Of a stretch of 64,000 nt of DNA, positions 1 to 12,541 are shown one piece after another (position 1 is the stretch's first letter; every line of letters starts with the position of its first letter). Below the pieces are notes generated by a model that did not search any database, was not told the origin of the DNA, and was given only the letters and a program-made list of their open reading frames with translations. The stretch is from the NCBI RefSeq assembly GCF_932294415.1, contig NC_065536.1, positions 18,349,974 to 18,413,973 on the forward strand, read 5' to 3'. The position numbers and the translations under genes were made by a program. Origin of the DNA: Quercus robur. Taxonomy: Eukaryota; Streptophyta; Magnoliopsida; Fagales; Fagaceae.

Positions 1-370
1 TGGTGGCTGAACATGTTTGTCTCCACCAAAACCAAAATGAAATCCCTTCACATTGCATTAGTGCCATACATGTATTTGATTAGATGTTAGTAACATTTTT
101 TTTTTCATACCAGTGGCAGCACTTCGCCACTTCCTCCACCCAAATCTGAGTGTTGACCCATTTCCACACCTCCATCTTCCCCACCCCTCCCATTTGTTTC
201 CACCAACACTAAAATGGAATTCCTTCACATTGCATTAGTGCCATACATGTATTGGTTAGTTGTTAGTAGCAATTTTTTTTCATACTAGTGGCAGTGCTTT
301 GCCGCTTCCTCCGCCCCAGTCCCAGTGTTGACCCAATTCCCCACCCCCATCTTCCTCAGCCACCCACTTC
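1..370. repeat. Tandem duplication, about 176-bp unit, two copies
   Basis: Two diverged copies of the same segment lie head to tail. The string CCTTCACATTGCATTAGTGC recurs about 176 bases apart (near 46 and 222). It is followed in both copies by CATACATGTATT, a T-run and a GTGGCAG..TTCCTCC block. The first copy may begin before the window. No reading frame runs through it, and its function is unknown. Confidence 0.7.
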
Positions 371-3300
371 TTATACAGTTGCTTAATTTTCCCAGCAGTT
401 CAACAACCATTGCTTCTTTATCATGTCTTCCTTCCCCTTAGTTCCTGTTCTTCTGGCAACCCATTAATCTCAGAATATATTCACTCCCATGTTTGTTATT
501 AAATTTTGTTTTCAGTCCAAAAACCATTGGTGGTCCAAACCTGATGGTTAGATGTTTTATATATCTAACTTTTGTAGCACAGTGATTAAGGTCAACTAAG
601 CATTGCCATGCTGCTGAAATGTACAAGCTGTGAGATGCAAGGTGACATTTTAGACTTTATGGTAGTTGTTGAGTTTGACTTAACTCTTTCTTTTCAAATT
701 CTAAAAGTATTCTCTATGGTCATTGATTCTAGCTGTGTTTTTGCTTAGTATATTTCCTCAAGAAACTGAGGTGCTTCATGGGAAACTTTTGTTATAAACT
801 TAAATCTTTTCTTGCTTTCCAGATAAAATTTTGTTGGTGAATTTGGCTTGATTAAAAATTGAACAAGTTGTACTTGAAATACCTGACTAAACTCAAACAT
901 GTATGAGATCTTTTAAACATGAATTTGGCTTTTTTTCATACTAAAGTTGGCTGTTAGATATCTAAATTTCCTCAATGGCTTAAGGAAGCATAATGATGTC
1001 TGTAATTGAACTACTTCTTCATTTTTATTATTGTTATTGTTAATATGAGTCAAACTTTTGTACGGTACAACCTGTCAATCATTTGAAATTAGTCAATAGA
1101 ATTACAAAAAACCATTGTGATTTGGCTTGGAATTAGTAAATTCACATGATTATTTTTTTAAAAAGAGTACCTATAATCCAGACAATGTCATCTGTATTAA
1201 TGCTTAAAACTACCTGTGCTGTCGTAATGTTCAAAACTATTTCAAAGTGTCTTCTTCTCTCACTTCTCAGTCTCAGTCTCTAATTTTAATCCCAATGAAC
1301 AAATTGGTAAATCACAATCTCTCAAATCTCAATCCCAAAGCACGCGTTGTAAATGTCATTCTCTCAAATCCAAACGATGTCATTTGCTCTTTCCTCAGTC
1401 CCAATCTCACGCCTCATACGCAACTTTGTGGTAAATTTTTAATATCTACATATTAGATTAGGATTTTTTTTTAAAAAAATTTATTTGTAGTAGAGAAAAG
1501 AGAGTTTGGAGAGAGAGGGGAGAATATATCTTTGGTTTTATTTGGCATGTTGGTTATCTATATGATCTTATGTCTTTGGGTTTACTTGGCATGTGAGTTT
1601 AATTTAATTTTTTCAATTCATATAAATTTATAATCTTTATTACAATTCATTTTTTGTATCATGACAGTTACTAAAAAATTCTTCTTCAGTTGCATATGCT
1701 ACTATAAAACTTTTCTTCAGTTGTGTTTGCTACTATAAATCTTTAACACTGATCTTCATTTGTAGTTCAACTAGCATACGAAATCTTTGCTGTTGCGACT
1801 GTTACTGTAAAACATTTTTTCAAGGCTACTATAAAACTCTTCTTCAGCTAACATCATCTTCTTCTGAAAAATAAAATGTAATGTAAACAGGCAAGAACAA
1901 TTATTATAACAACAATTGTAAAAAATTCGTGTAAGTAATATAATCCAATTACAAGTTGGCATGTGTGTCAAAAAACATGGTTTTGTGCTTTAAATAGGAA
2001 AACGAGAATTTTCATGAAATTTACAAAAAAAGAGTTGCTACAGAACAAGCCCTTGGTCCACAATCGTTTTTTTAATAGTAAATGCTTAACTAAATTCATT
2101 AAAGGAGGCAGAATACAAATGTATAAAAGTGCTAGAAATGTTAGTAGTTATTTTTTATTTTATTTAAATATCATTTTATTTCTCTAGTGGAGGTGAAGGT
2201 GAATTAGATTTTGCTCATGTTTTCTTTTGTTTGTTTTTAATTTCTTTCATTCATTATAAGATTGCGTTTCTCTGGTATGCTTGATAGGACATTGTGGCAA
2301 GAAAGCCCTTTGGTCTCGTTGGGTTTCTTCACTTGTAAAAGACCATCTTGGTTCCTGGTCAGATTTCTCCTGGAAGTTTTAGGGGTTTCATTTCAACAGA
2401 GCAACCAAGGGTGAATGTTTGAGCAACCTATTGAATTTTCCTTTTTCAAACATGAAAGTTAAAAATTGTGCACTCTTTTCTTTCGCTGGGTATAAGTTGA
2501 ACTGATTCTGTATTAAATTCCGGCTGAATTTGCACTCTTTCTACTTCCAGAATCCCTCCTAGTCGTTGTAATCAAACCACTTTTCTAACATCTAACTTTT
2601 AGCGGATAATGTAAGCAATCAAATAGAATGTCTTGACTTATCCTAAGTCTGTTGTTGGTTTTAGGAATTGGGGATTGTTATCATGTCGATAAAGCACCCC
2701 TTGCTGTGCAACTTAACAAATTAACCAAAAAAGAAAAAGAAGACGAAGGAAACACCCCTCAACAGTCTTGATCAATTCTACTTTTCTAGTCTAGTTCTGA
2801 ATGCATACGTTTGCATTCCTGTCCAAGTTGTTGCCACTAGGTATTCTGAAAGATCAGAGATGTGTTCTACAAACTTGCTTACAACCAACTTCTGAACAAC
2901 AAACGCTTTTACACTAACAAATGTTTTATACAAAATCTAATGTTGGACAAGTTACCAAAATTGCGTCTTAAAGTTCGCCAATTAGAGTGGCATGGTAGGT
3001 AGGTTGGATGGATAAGGGATCATAAAGAGCTAGATTCATACTAGCCTGCTCCAGCCATTCAGAGAATTTGAGGGAGGCAACTGACCCCCTAAAACCCTCT
3101 TGACTCCTCTATAAAACAGTCTGCAGATCCTCCTTGCTTTCTTTGCTTTTCAATTTTAAGAGCTAAACGTAAGATGCCTCTCCAATCCTTTGATGCTTTA
3201 ACCTGATCTTATCTTGATTCTGGAATCCATTTCTGTTTCTTTCATTCCTTGTGGAGAAACAAGCTTTCACAACAGTCAGCATTTCATTTTGCAAGGCAAC

Positions 3301-4452
3301 AATGCTGACGAGCTTAAGAATATTTGAGGAGCAGTTAATGTTTGCAGCAGAGGTTCAAGGATCATTTTGTGAGTTAATGATTGTGGTGAGAATGATGATG
3401 CTGGTGTGTATTGTGGTACCATTGCTTTGTATTTGAGAGGGATTTTGTGTAGCCATAATGGCAATGAAAAAGGAGCTGGCAGCAGTGTTAGTACTGCTGT
3501 TGGCCCCTGTAACCTGGTTTTATTGCCACATGAAAATTCATTTTCAGATTAGAACATGAAACATTAAGATCTATATGGTTCTGTCAATAAATTTCATATT
3601 ATGCATGCATACATTTTATACAATAACATATAAATGCTACAAGCTGGTTTTAGAACAAATATACTCAGTTCTGGAGCAATTACCCGACTGCTGAATGAAC
3701 TTGAACACTGCATGGTACAGAAAATGATGCAAGAGACAATACCCCCTTGCAACCTTGATTTACAACCTGGGATACACTCTCTAGTGCACCCCCAATAAGC
3801 TCTTTTTCTCATGGGCCTTATGGCTTGCAGCTAGAATGACGAAGCACATAACTAGCAATCCACAATTTATGTTGTCATCCATTTCTCTCTCTCAAATTTT
3901 GCTAATGTGTTTGTGTTGGAGTGCAAGGAGTAGGAGAGATACATAGGCCTATTTAGTTCTTAGTTTATTAATCGTTGATTAACTCTTAAAAGTGAGATTT
4001 GGCTGTAAAGGAGTATGATTGATTGGTTGATAACTCAAGGTTTGCAATGAAAATACTTAAAATGGGATTTGTTTTATTGTTGTGTACCTAGCTCTTATTA
4101 TCACCTACCTTAATTTATCACTGCTCTCCCTGTCACCAATCCAACAATTACCATATGAAGGTGCTTGGTGGTTCCATGATTTTGAGCCCAAATAAATAAA
4201 AGTTTGTTCAATGATTTAGGTGAGAGCAGTTCTATTTTGGGCCTATATATTCTAGTAGTTACTGAGTTAGCTTCTTTTTTCCTTGTTTTGTCGTTTGTAA
4301 AATACATATGATACTGTCCAAATTTTATTTTGGATGATTTGCAATTTCAGGGAAAGCCCTTCCATACCAAAGCCCAAATATCCAACACATAAACTCTGGA
4401 CGCCCTCTCCTTAGTCCTTACCCGACTGATATTCTTGTTTGTATTATGATAG
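371..4452. other. Spacer with no recognised gene
   Basis: AT-rich DNA. Open frames here are all under 75 codons, overlap on both strands and resemble no family I know. The one stretch with promoter-like and poly(A)-like signals (3110-3590) is listed separately. The right edge is the target site of the Mutator-like element. Confidence 0.6.
3110..3590 (+). other. Possible short transcription unit
   Basis: A TATA-like string (CTCTATAAAA) near 3110 and an AATAAA near 3584 bracket about 480 bases. In between, an ATG at 3458 opens a 33-codon frame with a hydrophobic start (MAMKKELAAVLVLLLAP), which resembles a signal peptide. A perfect 7-bp hairpin lies inside that frame. I do not recognise a family. 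It could be a non-coding RNA, a pseudogene remnant or chance. Confidence 0.15.
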
Positions 4453-4461
4453 TTTTTGTTT

Positions 4462-4746
4462 GGTGAAAAGTACATTTTAGTCCCTACATTTTCAGGCGAT
4501 TCCCATTTTAGTCCCTATATTTTATTTTTACTACTTTTAGTCCCTATCCTGAAAAACGGTTCCTATTTTGGTTCCTGTCGTTACATCATAAACGGATATT
4601 GCTGACGTGGCAAACGGCATTGATAAATAATAATAAACTAATGTCCACATGGCCTATCTTACAGCTGTTAGTCACTCCCCGCCCTTAGTAGTCATGTGTC
4701 CCTCACGTGACAGTCCTTAACCCAAATAAAACCCCAAATCATGCCA
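4462..4746 (+). repeat. Left terminal inverted repeat of the MULE
   Basis: It begins GGTGAAAAGTACATTTTAGT and matches the reverse complement of 12542-12827 nearly base for base, through to CCCAAATCATGCCA. It contains repeats of TTTTAGTCCCTA and a CACGTGA string (G-box-like core). Terminal repeats of MuDR-type elements carry the gene promoters, so this is the likely promoter side of the transposase gene. Confidence 0.93.
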
Positions 4747-4945
4747 TCCACACCTGACCACACATGACGGCAGACTTGCAGAATCCCTAATCTCTTACCT
4801 TACCCGTTGCTCATCACATGACCTTAGATTTGCACAAAAAAAACCACAAATCGGCAAGCACAAAAAACCACAAATCGACAAGCATAATCATAGATAGCTT
4901 CAGAGTGTTTGTGCTGAGCAGATTGCGAAGGTTATATTTCTCTCC

Positions 4946-4947
<2 letters not shown>

Positions 4948-4982
<35 letters not shown>
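4948..4982. repeat. (CT)n microsatellite in the transposase leader
   Basis: An uninterrupted run of CT dinucleotides lies in the presumed 5' untranslated leader of the MULE transposase. It generates spurious serine/leucine frames. Confidence 0.9.
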
Positions 4983-4986
<4 letters not shown>

Positions 4987-5612
4987 TGTCTCACTCTCTC
5001 TCTGTATTATGAATGCCATTTTTAAGTGCTGGGTAATTGCTGGGTCTGAATCTTAGCTGTTGGGTTTTGAGAATTTGGGAATTTTGAGATGTTGTGTTTT
5101 GTTATTGCTTTGGAATTTCAATCTATCTCTATTTTTCTCTCGTGTCTCACGCTCACTCTCTCTCTTCCTCTCTCCCTTTATAGCTTTTGTAGTGGACATA
5201 ATACTGACTGTGATAGTGGAATATTTTTGGGATTTGCATTATTTGGCTGTTGTGTGTTGCTTTTGGTATTTGCAACTCTGTTTGTTTTACTTTTTGTTTT
5301 AATTTTGTTTATCAGGGACCACAATACTGATTGTATTTTTGTTGGCAATTGCATTGTTTGTCTGTATTGTGTGTCACTATTATTTATTAGGGACCACTAT
5401 ATTGACCTTGATAAACCATGGAATCTTTGTGTTGGTATTTGCATTGATTATCTGTATTGTGTCTTGCTTTTCAATAAGTGGCTGGGTCCATGTGTTCCCT
5501 TTGTCGGTATTGTATACTTTTTTATTTGTTTATTAGCCTAACAAAGTATTATTAATTTCAAAAAGTAGATATCTGTTTTCATTCTGTTTTCTTCCCGTAA
5601 CTTGCATGTAAG

Positions 5613-8600
5613 ATGGATGAGCTTTTTACTTTGCATGTCCACCATGGTGGGCATTTCATGTGGGACCCTCAAGTGTATGTGGGAGGGACAGTTGATATAG
5701 TGGATAATTGTGATCCAGATAAGTGGTCAAAAGTAGAGATTGAGAGTATTTGTAGGGAGTTTGGCTACATTGAAGTGGGTAAGCTATGGTTTAAAATGCC
5801 TGGTGTGAACCCAGAGCAGTCAAATTTCCATCAGGTGGTTGATGATGATGCTGCTATGTTCATGACTGACTTGGTAAAGGGATATGGGGAGATTCATGTC
5901 TTTATGGAGCATCCAGTGCATGAACCACTTAAGTTACCAGTGGAGGATTTTGATCCCTTAGCTGCTAGACTACCTGGTAGTGAACTAGAAGGTGTAGATG
6001 CTAAGGCCTTAGAGGTTTTTGTTAGTGACAATGTGCTTCAAAGTGATCACTATTATGAGCATGCTGAGTATGGTGATGAAGAGTACAGACCTAATTTTTC
6101 ACAATTTGAAGGCCATGATAATGCTAAATTTACTAATGTTGACCATGGTGAGCCACATGAGGTAGATGTTGAGTAGGTTTGTGCTAGGAGGGCTGGCAAA
6201 GCACCAGTTGTTGATGACCAAGTTGAGGAGAGTAGTGAGGGTAGTGAGGATGAGAGGAGTGACTTAGAAGAAGAGCCAGAAATGCAACCAATGAACATTG
6301 GTGAAGATAGTACTGATAGTTGGGACAATCAAGCTGAAAATGATAAGGTTGAACCAGGACAAATGGGTGGTGGTGTCATGAATCTAACTACGAGACTGAG
6401 GAGTTGCTTAGCCTTGACGAATCATCATCAAGCAGTGAGGATGGTGATGATTCAAGTGATGATGACATCCCTATTGCTGAGGTTGACAATTCTATTAGGA
6501 GGAGCAAATACCCAATCTTTAGGCTAGTAGCCAAAGTTGAGCACCTTAGGTTTGAAAAGGATATGTTGTTCATCTCAACTAAACAATTTAAAGATGTTAT
6601 AACTGATTATGCAGTCCATGGTGGGTGGGGTATAAAATTTGTGAAAAATGACTTGGTGAGAGTGAGAGCCCGATGCCAGCCAGGGTGCAAGTTTGTTACC
6701 TACCTTGCAAAGGTGCCAAGGGAGAAGAGTTTTAGATTGAAAACACTGAACATGGAACACACATGTAGCAGAAGTTATAGAAATCTAAAATGCACAGCAT
6801 CATACATTAGGAAAAAGTTAGTGAAAAGGGTTAGGAGACAGCCTGACATAAAGCTCAAGGACATTCAGGATGCTGTGCATGAGAAGTATGTGGTTAACAT
6901 AAGTGCAGGCAAGGCAAGTAGGGCTAGAGAGAAAGCTTAAGATGTTGTTGATGGGGCCCACACTGCACAGTTCAACCATGGGAGTACTGTGATGAGTTGA
7001 GAAGATGCAGTCTTGGGAGCACAGTATTGATGAAGGTGCATATTTATAATGATAGTGATTTGGCAGCTAAGCATGGATTGGCAACTGGGCTGCCATATTT
7101 TGAAAGAATCTACATCTGCCTGGAAGGTTGCAAGAAGGGCTTCTTGGCAGGGTGCAGGCCAATCATTGATCTAGATGCATGCCATCTAAAGACCAAGACA
7201 GGTGGTCAGCTGATGTGTGCTGTTGGCAGAGATCCCAATGATGAATACTTCCCCTTCGCATATGCAGTAATCAAAACTGAAACAAATGACACTTGGACCT
7301 AGTTTCTTAATTTATTGCTTGCTGACATAGGAGATGGCAACAAATGGGTGTTCATATCTGATCAGCAGAAGGTATGATGGTAGCTTTATTGCTTACTGAA
7401 TTAATTCTAGTTGATGGTAGCTTCATTGCTTGCTGAATTAAATGATTGTGCTTTGCAGGGGTTGGTGAACACCTTTGTTGACAATTGGCTACAATACGAG
7501 CACAGGATTTGCTGTAGACATTTATACAATAATTTAAGGAAAAATCATCCTAGTGTCCTTATTAGAGACCTTTTTTGGAAAGCAGCCAAAGCTACCTATC
7601 AGCAAGCATAGGAGAGGGCAATGAATGAGCTAAAGGAGGTGGATAAAGATGCATTCAAATGGCTACAGTCTCACTCAACAACTATCTGGACTAGGCACAT
7701 GTTCAAAAGTGATGGCCAGAGTGACACAATCCTGAACAACATGTGTAAAAGCTTCAACAGTGTGATAGTCAAGTTCAGGAGCAAACCTATAATCACCATG
7801 GTATGCATAATTCTCTCTTTCATGTGCATTATGATCCATAGACCTGTGTAATTCATGAATGATTAATTCTCCCTTCCTCTCTATGTGCTTGTAACTTGAG
7901 TGTATTAGGCTATATCTGATGACTAGATTTCAAGCAAACAGAGAAATGATTATGAATGTGGAGTTTGAGTTATGTCCAAAGATAAGGAAGAGACTATACA
8001 GGGAGAAGTTGGCATGTAGTAAGTGGCTAGCATGTTGGGCTGGTCGTACGAAGTTTGAAGTGAAGAATGGGCTGGAGAGTTTCATTGTGGACTTGGAAGA
8101 GAAGAAGTGCAGCTGTAGGAAGTGGGACATAATTGGCATACCATGTTGCCATGTCATTTCCTGTATATTTTTTCAACAAAGAAGATGCTGAAAAGTATGT
8201 CAATGCTTGCTACAAAAGGACTACCTACATTGACTGCTATGAACCCATTATAGAGCCCATCAATGGCCAAAATATGTGGAGACCTAGTGGACTGCCACCT
8301 GTGCAACCCCCTATCAAGAGGAGACCTCCTAGCAGGCCTAAGAAGAAGAGGGCACTGGAGCCTGATGAACCTAGAAATCACAGAAAAAATAGAGGTCTAT
8401 GCATCTTAAAACAATGCAAGTTATGTGGGAAATTAGGACACAAAAGGAGGAGCTGCAAGGGAGAAGTAGGAGGGAACTCCTCCTTGCCTAGGAGTGCATC
8501 CCAAGCCAGTAGGACCATTAGGAGGGTAAATATACTACTTTGATTTAGATATCCCTATTGTTTTGTTTTTCAGTTGGCAGACTATTAATTGTTATTGTGC

Positions 8601-8828
8601 TTGTGCTTGCAGGCAGCCAAGGATGGTCATGCAAACAGCCCAGCTGTAGGCAATGCACAACTAGGCTCCAATGCTCAACCAGGCTCCAATGCTCCACCCC
8701 CCACTGATAACCAGTTCAATCCAAGACCAAAAAGACAGAGGAAGAGAAGTGCAGTCACCACTGAGACCTTGAATGCAACTGGGAATGCAGCAAGATATAT
8801 GGCAGCAATGAGATCTGCTGGAAGATAG
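5613..8828 (+). pseudogene. mudrA-type MULE transposase with PB1-like N-terminus, broken
   Basis: The chosen start (MDELFTLHVHHGGHF) opens a PB1-like N-terminal domain of about 110 residues. An acidic linker and a MuDR DNA-binding domain follow (about 6580-6930). The MULE transposase core comes next: first acidic residue in DLDACHLK near 7170, second in the ISDQQK string before intron 1. A SWIM zinc finger (CSCRKWDIIGIPCCH, about 8107-8155) and a C-terminal CCHC knuckle (CKLCGKLGHKRRSC, about 8417-8458) end the protein. Three GT-AG introns fit: 7372-7458, 7801-7908 and 8526-8612. Breaks are in-frame stops at 6174-6176, 6938-6940, 7300-7302 and 7609-7611, plus frameshifts near 6380, 6975 and 8165. 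At least two of the stops look like TGG to TAG changes. In life the protein would bind the terminal repeats and cut and move the element in the nucleus. This copy cannot make it. Confidence 0.9.
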
Positions 8829-9179
8829 CAAGCTGAAGCAGGACCTTTTTTTTTGTTGTGCTATATGTTGAAAGCACTCTTCATATGTTTATGTAACTGC
8901 TAGAACAATTGGCATTTTGTAATTATTGTGGTACACTAAAAACTGTCATTGGTGTTAAATATTTTGTAATTATTCTCTCATTGTTGTGATGATTCAGCTT
9001 CCATTATTCAGATTTGCTGGTTTTTAGCATTGGTTTTTAAAAGGCTTAAACTCATGTCTTTTGGATCAAGCTTGAGTGTATTACATAGTCAACCTATATG
9101 CAAGTAATATTCAAGCTTGGAAAACTTAAGCTTGAGCTTAAGCTTAGTGATTGTGCAGGTTTGGTGAATGTGCTAGGCA

Positions 9180-9500
9180 GTTTAATATGTAATAATGTTA
9201 AATGATGTTAAATGTAATGATGTTAAATTTGTAAATGGCAGGTTTGGTAAATCTTTTACATGGTGTTATGCAGTTTAATATGTAATGATGTATGATGTAT
9301 GAATTACTGTGTAATGATGTATGATGTATGAATTAATGTGTAATGATGTATGAATAAATGTAAATTATGCAGGTTTGGTAAATTATGCAGTTTAATGTGT
9401 AATGAATGTAAATTATGCAGTTTAATAAATGTAATTATGCAGGTTTGGTAATAAATGTAAATTATGCAATTTAATATGTAATTATGCAGGTTTTCTCAAC
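9180..9500. repeat. Irregular minisatellite inside the MULE
   Basis: Short phrases such as ATGCAGGTTTGGTAAAT, CAGTTTAATATGTAATGATG and ATGATGTATGAATTA recur about six times at irregular spacing. The pattern looks like repeated slippage of a 40 to 60-base unit. Confidence 0.65.
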
Positions 9501-10063
9501 TGAGTCAGTTTAATATTGTTTGTTATCTTAATCATGTCCCTAAGTTCCAGTTTTGATGACCTCCTATATACTTATATGTACTTGTATGTACTTATATGAG
9601 ATAAAGCATAAAGACCTCATATGACCTTCATGTAATATTGAGATGTGACTGAGATGTCAATGAGATAAAGCATAAAGATCTGCCTCTTTTTGATTTGTCA
9701 ATTACATATCATTTTGACTTTGAATATCAGGCTGTCGATGTGCTAGCTCAAACTATCAGCTCCTTTTATTTTGCAGCTAATCAGCTCCTTTTATTTGAGT
9801 GATGCTAAATATATTACAAAATTTACTTCATAAGTTTTAAAAACTAATGTTTCTGCAGTCAGCTCCATTTTCTTGCTTGGCAGACTCAAATTGCAGTGTT
9901 AAATTGCTGTCTAAAACAGGATGCTCTCTCAAATTGCACAGTTAATATCAAATTGTTGTCTCCATTCAAAATTTACTGTTGATGCACAGTTAATATTTTG
10001 TTATAACCCTTTTAAGGCACTGTTCAAACTACTTCACAAGGCACAAACAAGGCATAAACCAGG

Positions 10064-11222
10064 GACGAAACCAAGATTTGAACCTGGGGGGGGGGGGGGG
10101 AAGCTTAAAACAATTTTTTTTTTTATGAAAATAAAAACTAACACCTATTTCATATTCAACAAAATACTACATATAAAATAAGTGTTTCTTAAACATTTGA
10201 TATTATAAAAATGTTAACAAAGTATAACACACAAAGTGACAAAGACAAAGTTCACAAGTTCATATATATATATTACTAATATTAGCCACATCACACAAAG
10301 TGACAAAGACAAAATTTTTGATAAAACCAAAACAATCAGACCAAAGACTTGGTCAATTGGTTACAAAAAAGAGTCACTTAGGACTTTCCAAAGACTAGTC
10401 TTCACAATTAATAGTACTCACAAGTGACAAAACAGTGACTACCAAAGACTACTCTCACAAATAACAAATTCACTATCACAATTCAATACTCACATCCTAC
10501 TATCCTGGTCCAACTTTATTTCTTTATAGTTAAAACCAAAAAAAAAAAAAAAAAAGTTACAAACACTAAAAGTCTAAAACCGATCCACACAATCACAAAA
10601 AGGAAAAAGTCACAAACAATTACACTTTATACAGTGGTCAATACTCAATAGTCAATACAAAGCCATAAACACAAACTAAGTCTACGGTCCACACATTGAC
10701 ACAAACATAGTGAACACACCAGTCCAATAAAAGCCAGAACTCACAAATACAGTCAACACACACAGTCACCACAGTCCATAAAAAAAACGCAGAGGGCAAA
10801 CTTGGCAGAGGGTAAACGACTAAGGCACTAGGTAGAGCAATATAACAAAGACAAAAAAAAACAAAAATATGAACTTGAGAGAGGAGAGTAATTTCTTAGA
10901 TTTACCGTGTGTGACTGTGATGAAGGATCTGAGGAGGAGCAGCAGCAGCAACAATCCGAACTTTGGATCTGATATGAGGAAAAGAACAGCAATAGCAGCA
11001 ATGATGGTTGGAGGAGGCGTTGATGCTTGATGAGATTGAGTGGAGCCGTGGAGGAAGAGTGAGGTTAGAGTAAAAATTTGAGAATTGTAATTTAGGTGTT
11101 CAGATTTCGGTCCATATTTATTTTTTGTTTTGTTTGTCGGTGGTTTTTTTTTTTTTTTTAAATTGGGGGTGGGGGGGGGGGGGGGGGGAGGGGGGAGCAG
11201 GAATGGCCCCCCCCTACCCTAA
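10064..11222. mobile_element. Possible nested DNA transposon remnant bounded by G-runs
   Basis: The left edge reads CAGGGACGAAACCAAG followed by a 15-G run at 10086. The right edge has long G-runs near 11165-11197 and then GGAATGGCCCCCCCC. CAGGG-type ends next to G-runs occur in plant hAT elements. I could not find a matching inverted right terminus or a target duplication, so the assignment is weak. A CAG/GGA-rich stretch (10920-11050) inside has no long open frame. Confidence 0.3.
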
Positions 11223-11435
11223 TGTAATAAATTGGTACACAAATCATAGATTAATTAAAAAGACCATGTTCCATTGCTAAAGTCTCAGATTATAGTAAGA
11301 ATTACACCAAAATTCAGGCATTTTCCCACTAATACATACCAACACATACCAACACAAATTATGGCCTTTTTCCACTAATACTTACCCACCTAATGAACCA
11401 TTCCACCACCCCACCCCCCCCACAACCCGACCTAT

Positions 11436-12383
11436 TTAGCCAACCAAAAGAAGCATCAAACAGAGTAGCCCACTTATCACCAGAGACAGCCCCAAGCAAA
11501 TGAGCAGTCTCTTCTCTCTCTTCCTGTAGCCTACAATGGCAGCTTTAAGGGTCAAAATCTGTTGCCTCTGCTCCGAAATCAGCACTTTGCCACGCTCGTA
11601 GATTTCATCATCACGCCACTGAAAAAATTTACACTTGCGTCCAACCTGACACCCAAGAGCCAGATAAAACCCATTATATCTTCAACCAAAATCATGAAAA
11701 ACAACCACAAATAGTATTAGCAAATACTACCTTACCCAGAAAATAAAATAGTATTAGCACAATGTTCCAACACTTGTATTAGCAAAATACAAGAAAACCA
11801 ATTTATATTGTCAGCAACAAGCTAAGGTTTTTTTTTTTTTTTTTAAGAAAATAAATTCTGGGTTCCCAAGACAAGAAAACCAACTTGGGTTTTCTCTACG
11901 AATTAGCAAAAAAATTGGTTGTCAAATATTATGAAGCTGTGTTGGTTTAAGATCAAAATGACAGTCTAGCACATCATTTAAGTTGGGCATGCAACATGAA
12001 TAGGGAAAGATTACATCTTAGCAAGACAATAATGAAAACTAAGAGAAATAAAAGGGCTGTAATTGAAAGAGAGAGGGGTTAGACTTAGACTAAAGGGATT
12101 GCGAGCTTGAAACGAAAATGAAGAAGGAAAAGCGAAAGGCTAAAGGGAAATGAAATTGGAACCTAAAGTGCTTCCAAAGTTAAAAACCCAGAAATTGAAT
12201 AAAAATTTAAAAACTTTACAAAGAGAGATACTACCTTACCCAATAATTTGAACACCCGTACAACCTTCTTCCAGGGTTGTCAAGTGTCCACGAAACCACC
12301 AAAACGGGTTTCTCCGAGCAGAAGCATCAGGTTGGGCCCTTTTTCCTCAAGCTTCCACTCGATGATATTGAGCTTGAATTCAT
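11436..12383 (-). pseudogene. GRF zinc-finger / transmembrane protein gene carried by the MULE
   Basis: Two exons fit on the minus strand: 12383-12240 and 11645-11436. A 594-base GT-AG intron separates them, joined in phase 0 (48 plus 70 codons including the stop). The protein has a serine-rich start, then a GRF-type zinc finger with cysteines in CFC, GCSNYW and RKCKFFQW. It ends in a charged linker and a hydrophobic helix (LLICLGLSLVISGLLCLMLL). GRF fingers bind nucleic acids in other proteins. Plant proteins with this GRF-plus-membrane-helix layout are of unknown function. An in-frame TGA at codon 19 (12329-12327), just before the first zinc cysteine, breaks the frame. The gene starts just inside the right terminal repeat and runs toward the transposase gene, the arrangement of mudrB in maize MuDR, but it has no evident similarity to mudrB. 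Confidence 0.8.
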
Positions 12384-12541
12384 GGAAAGCAGTTGATTTG
12401 AAGATGTTTATGGGCTGTGTGGTGAGCAAGGAGCAATTGATTTGAAGATGTTTTTGAGTTCGTGACTGGTGTAGGACTTCAATTCGTGTGGTAACTAATG
12501 AGCGAGGAGCTGAGGAAATTTGGGGGTTAGGGATTTCAATT

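Larger units (their letters stand above)
8829..11435. other. MULE interior between the two convergent genes
   Basis: There is no coding region I can support. The stretch has the 3' flank of the transposase, then a minisatellite-like zone (9180-9500), AT-rich DNA, and a G-run-bounded segment (10064-11222). In two-gene MULEs this is where both transcripts should terminate. Confidence 0.6.

Noticed and set aside
5060..5541. Hydrophobic 80 to 150-codon frames before the transposase
   Set aside because: They overlap in several phases, arise from a CT-rich and TTTG-rich leader, and no MULE protein is known to look like this.
12248..12445. 65-codon plus-strand frame near the right MULE end
   Set aside because: It is the antisense shadow of exon 1 of the GRF gene, whose splice sites and zinc cysteines are on the minus strand.
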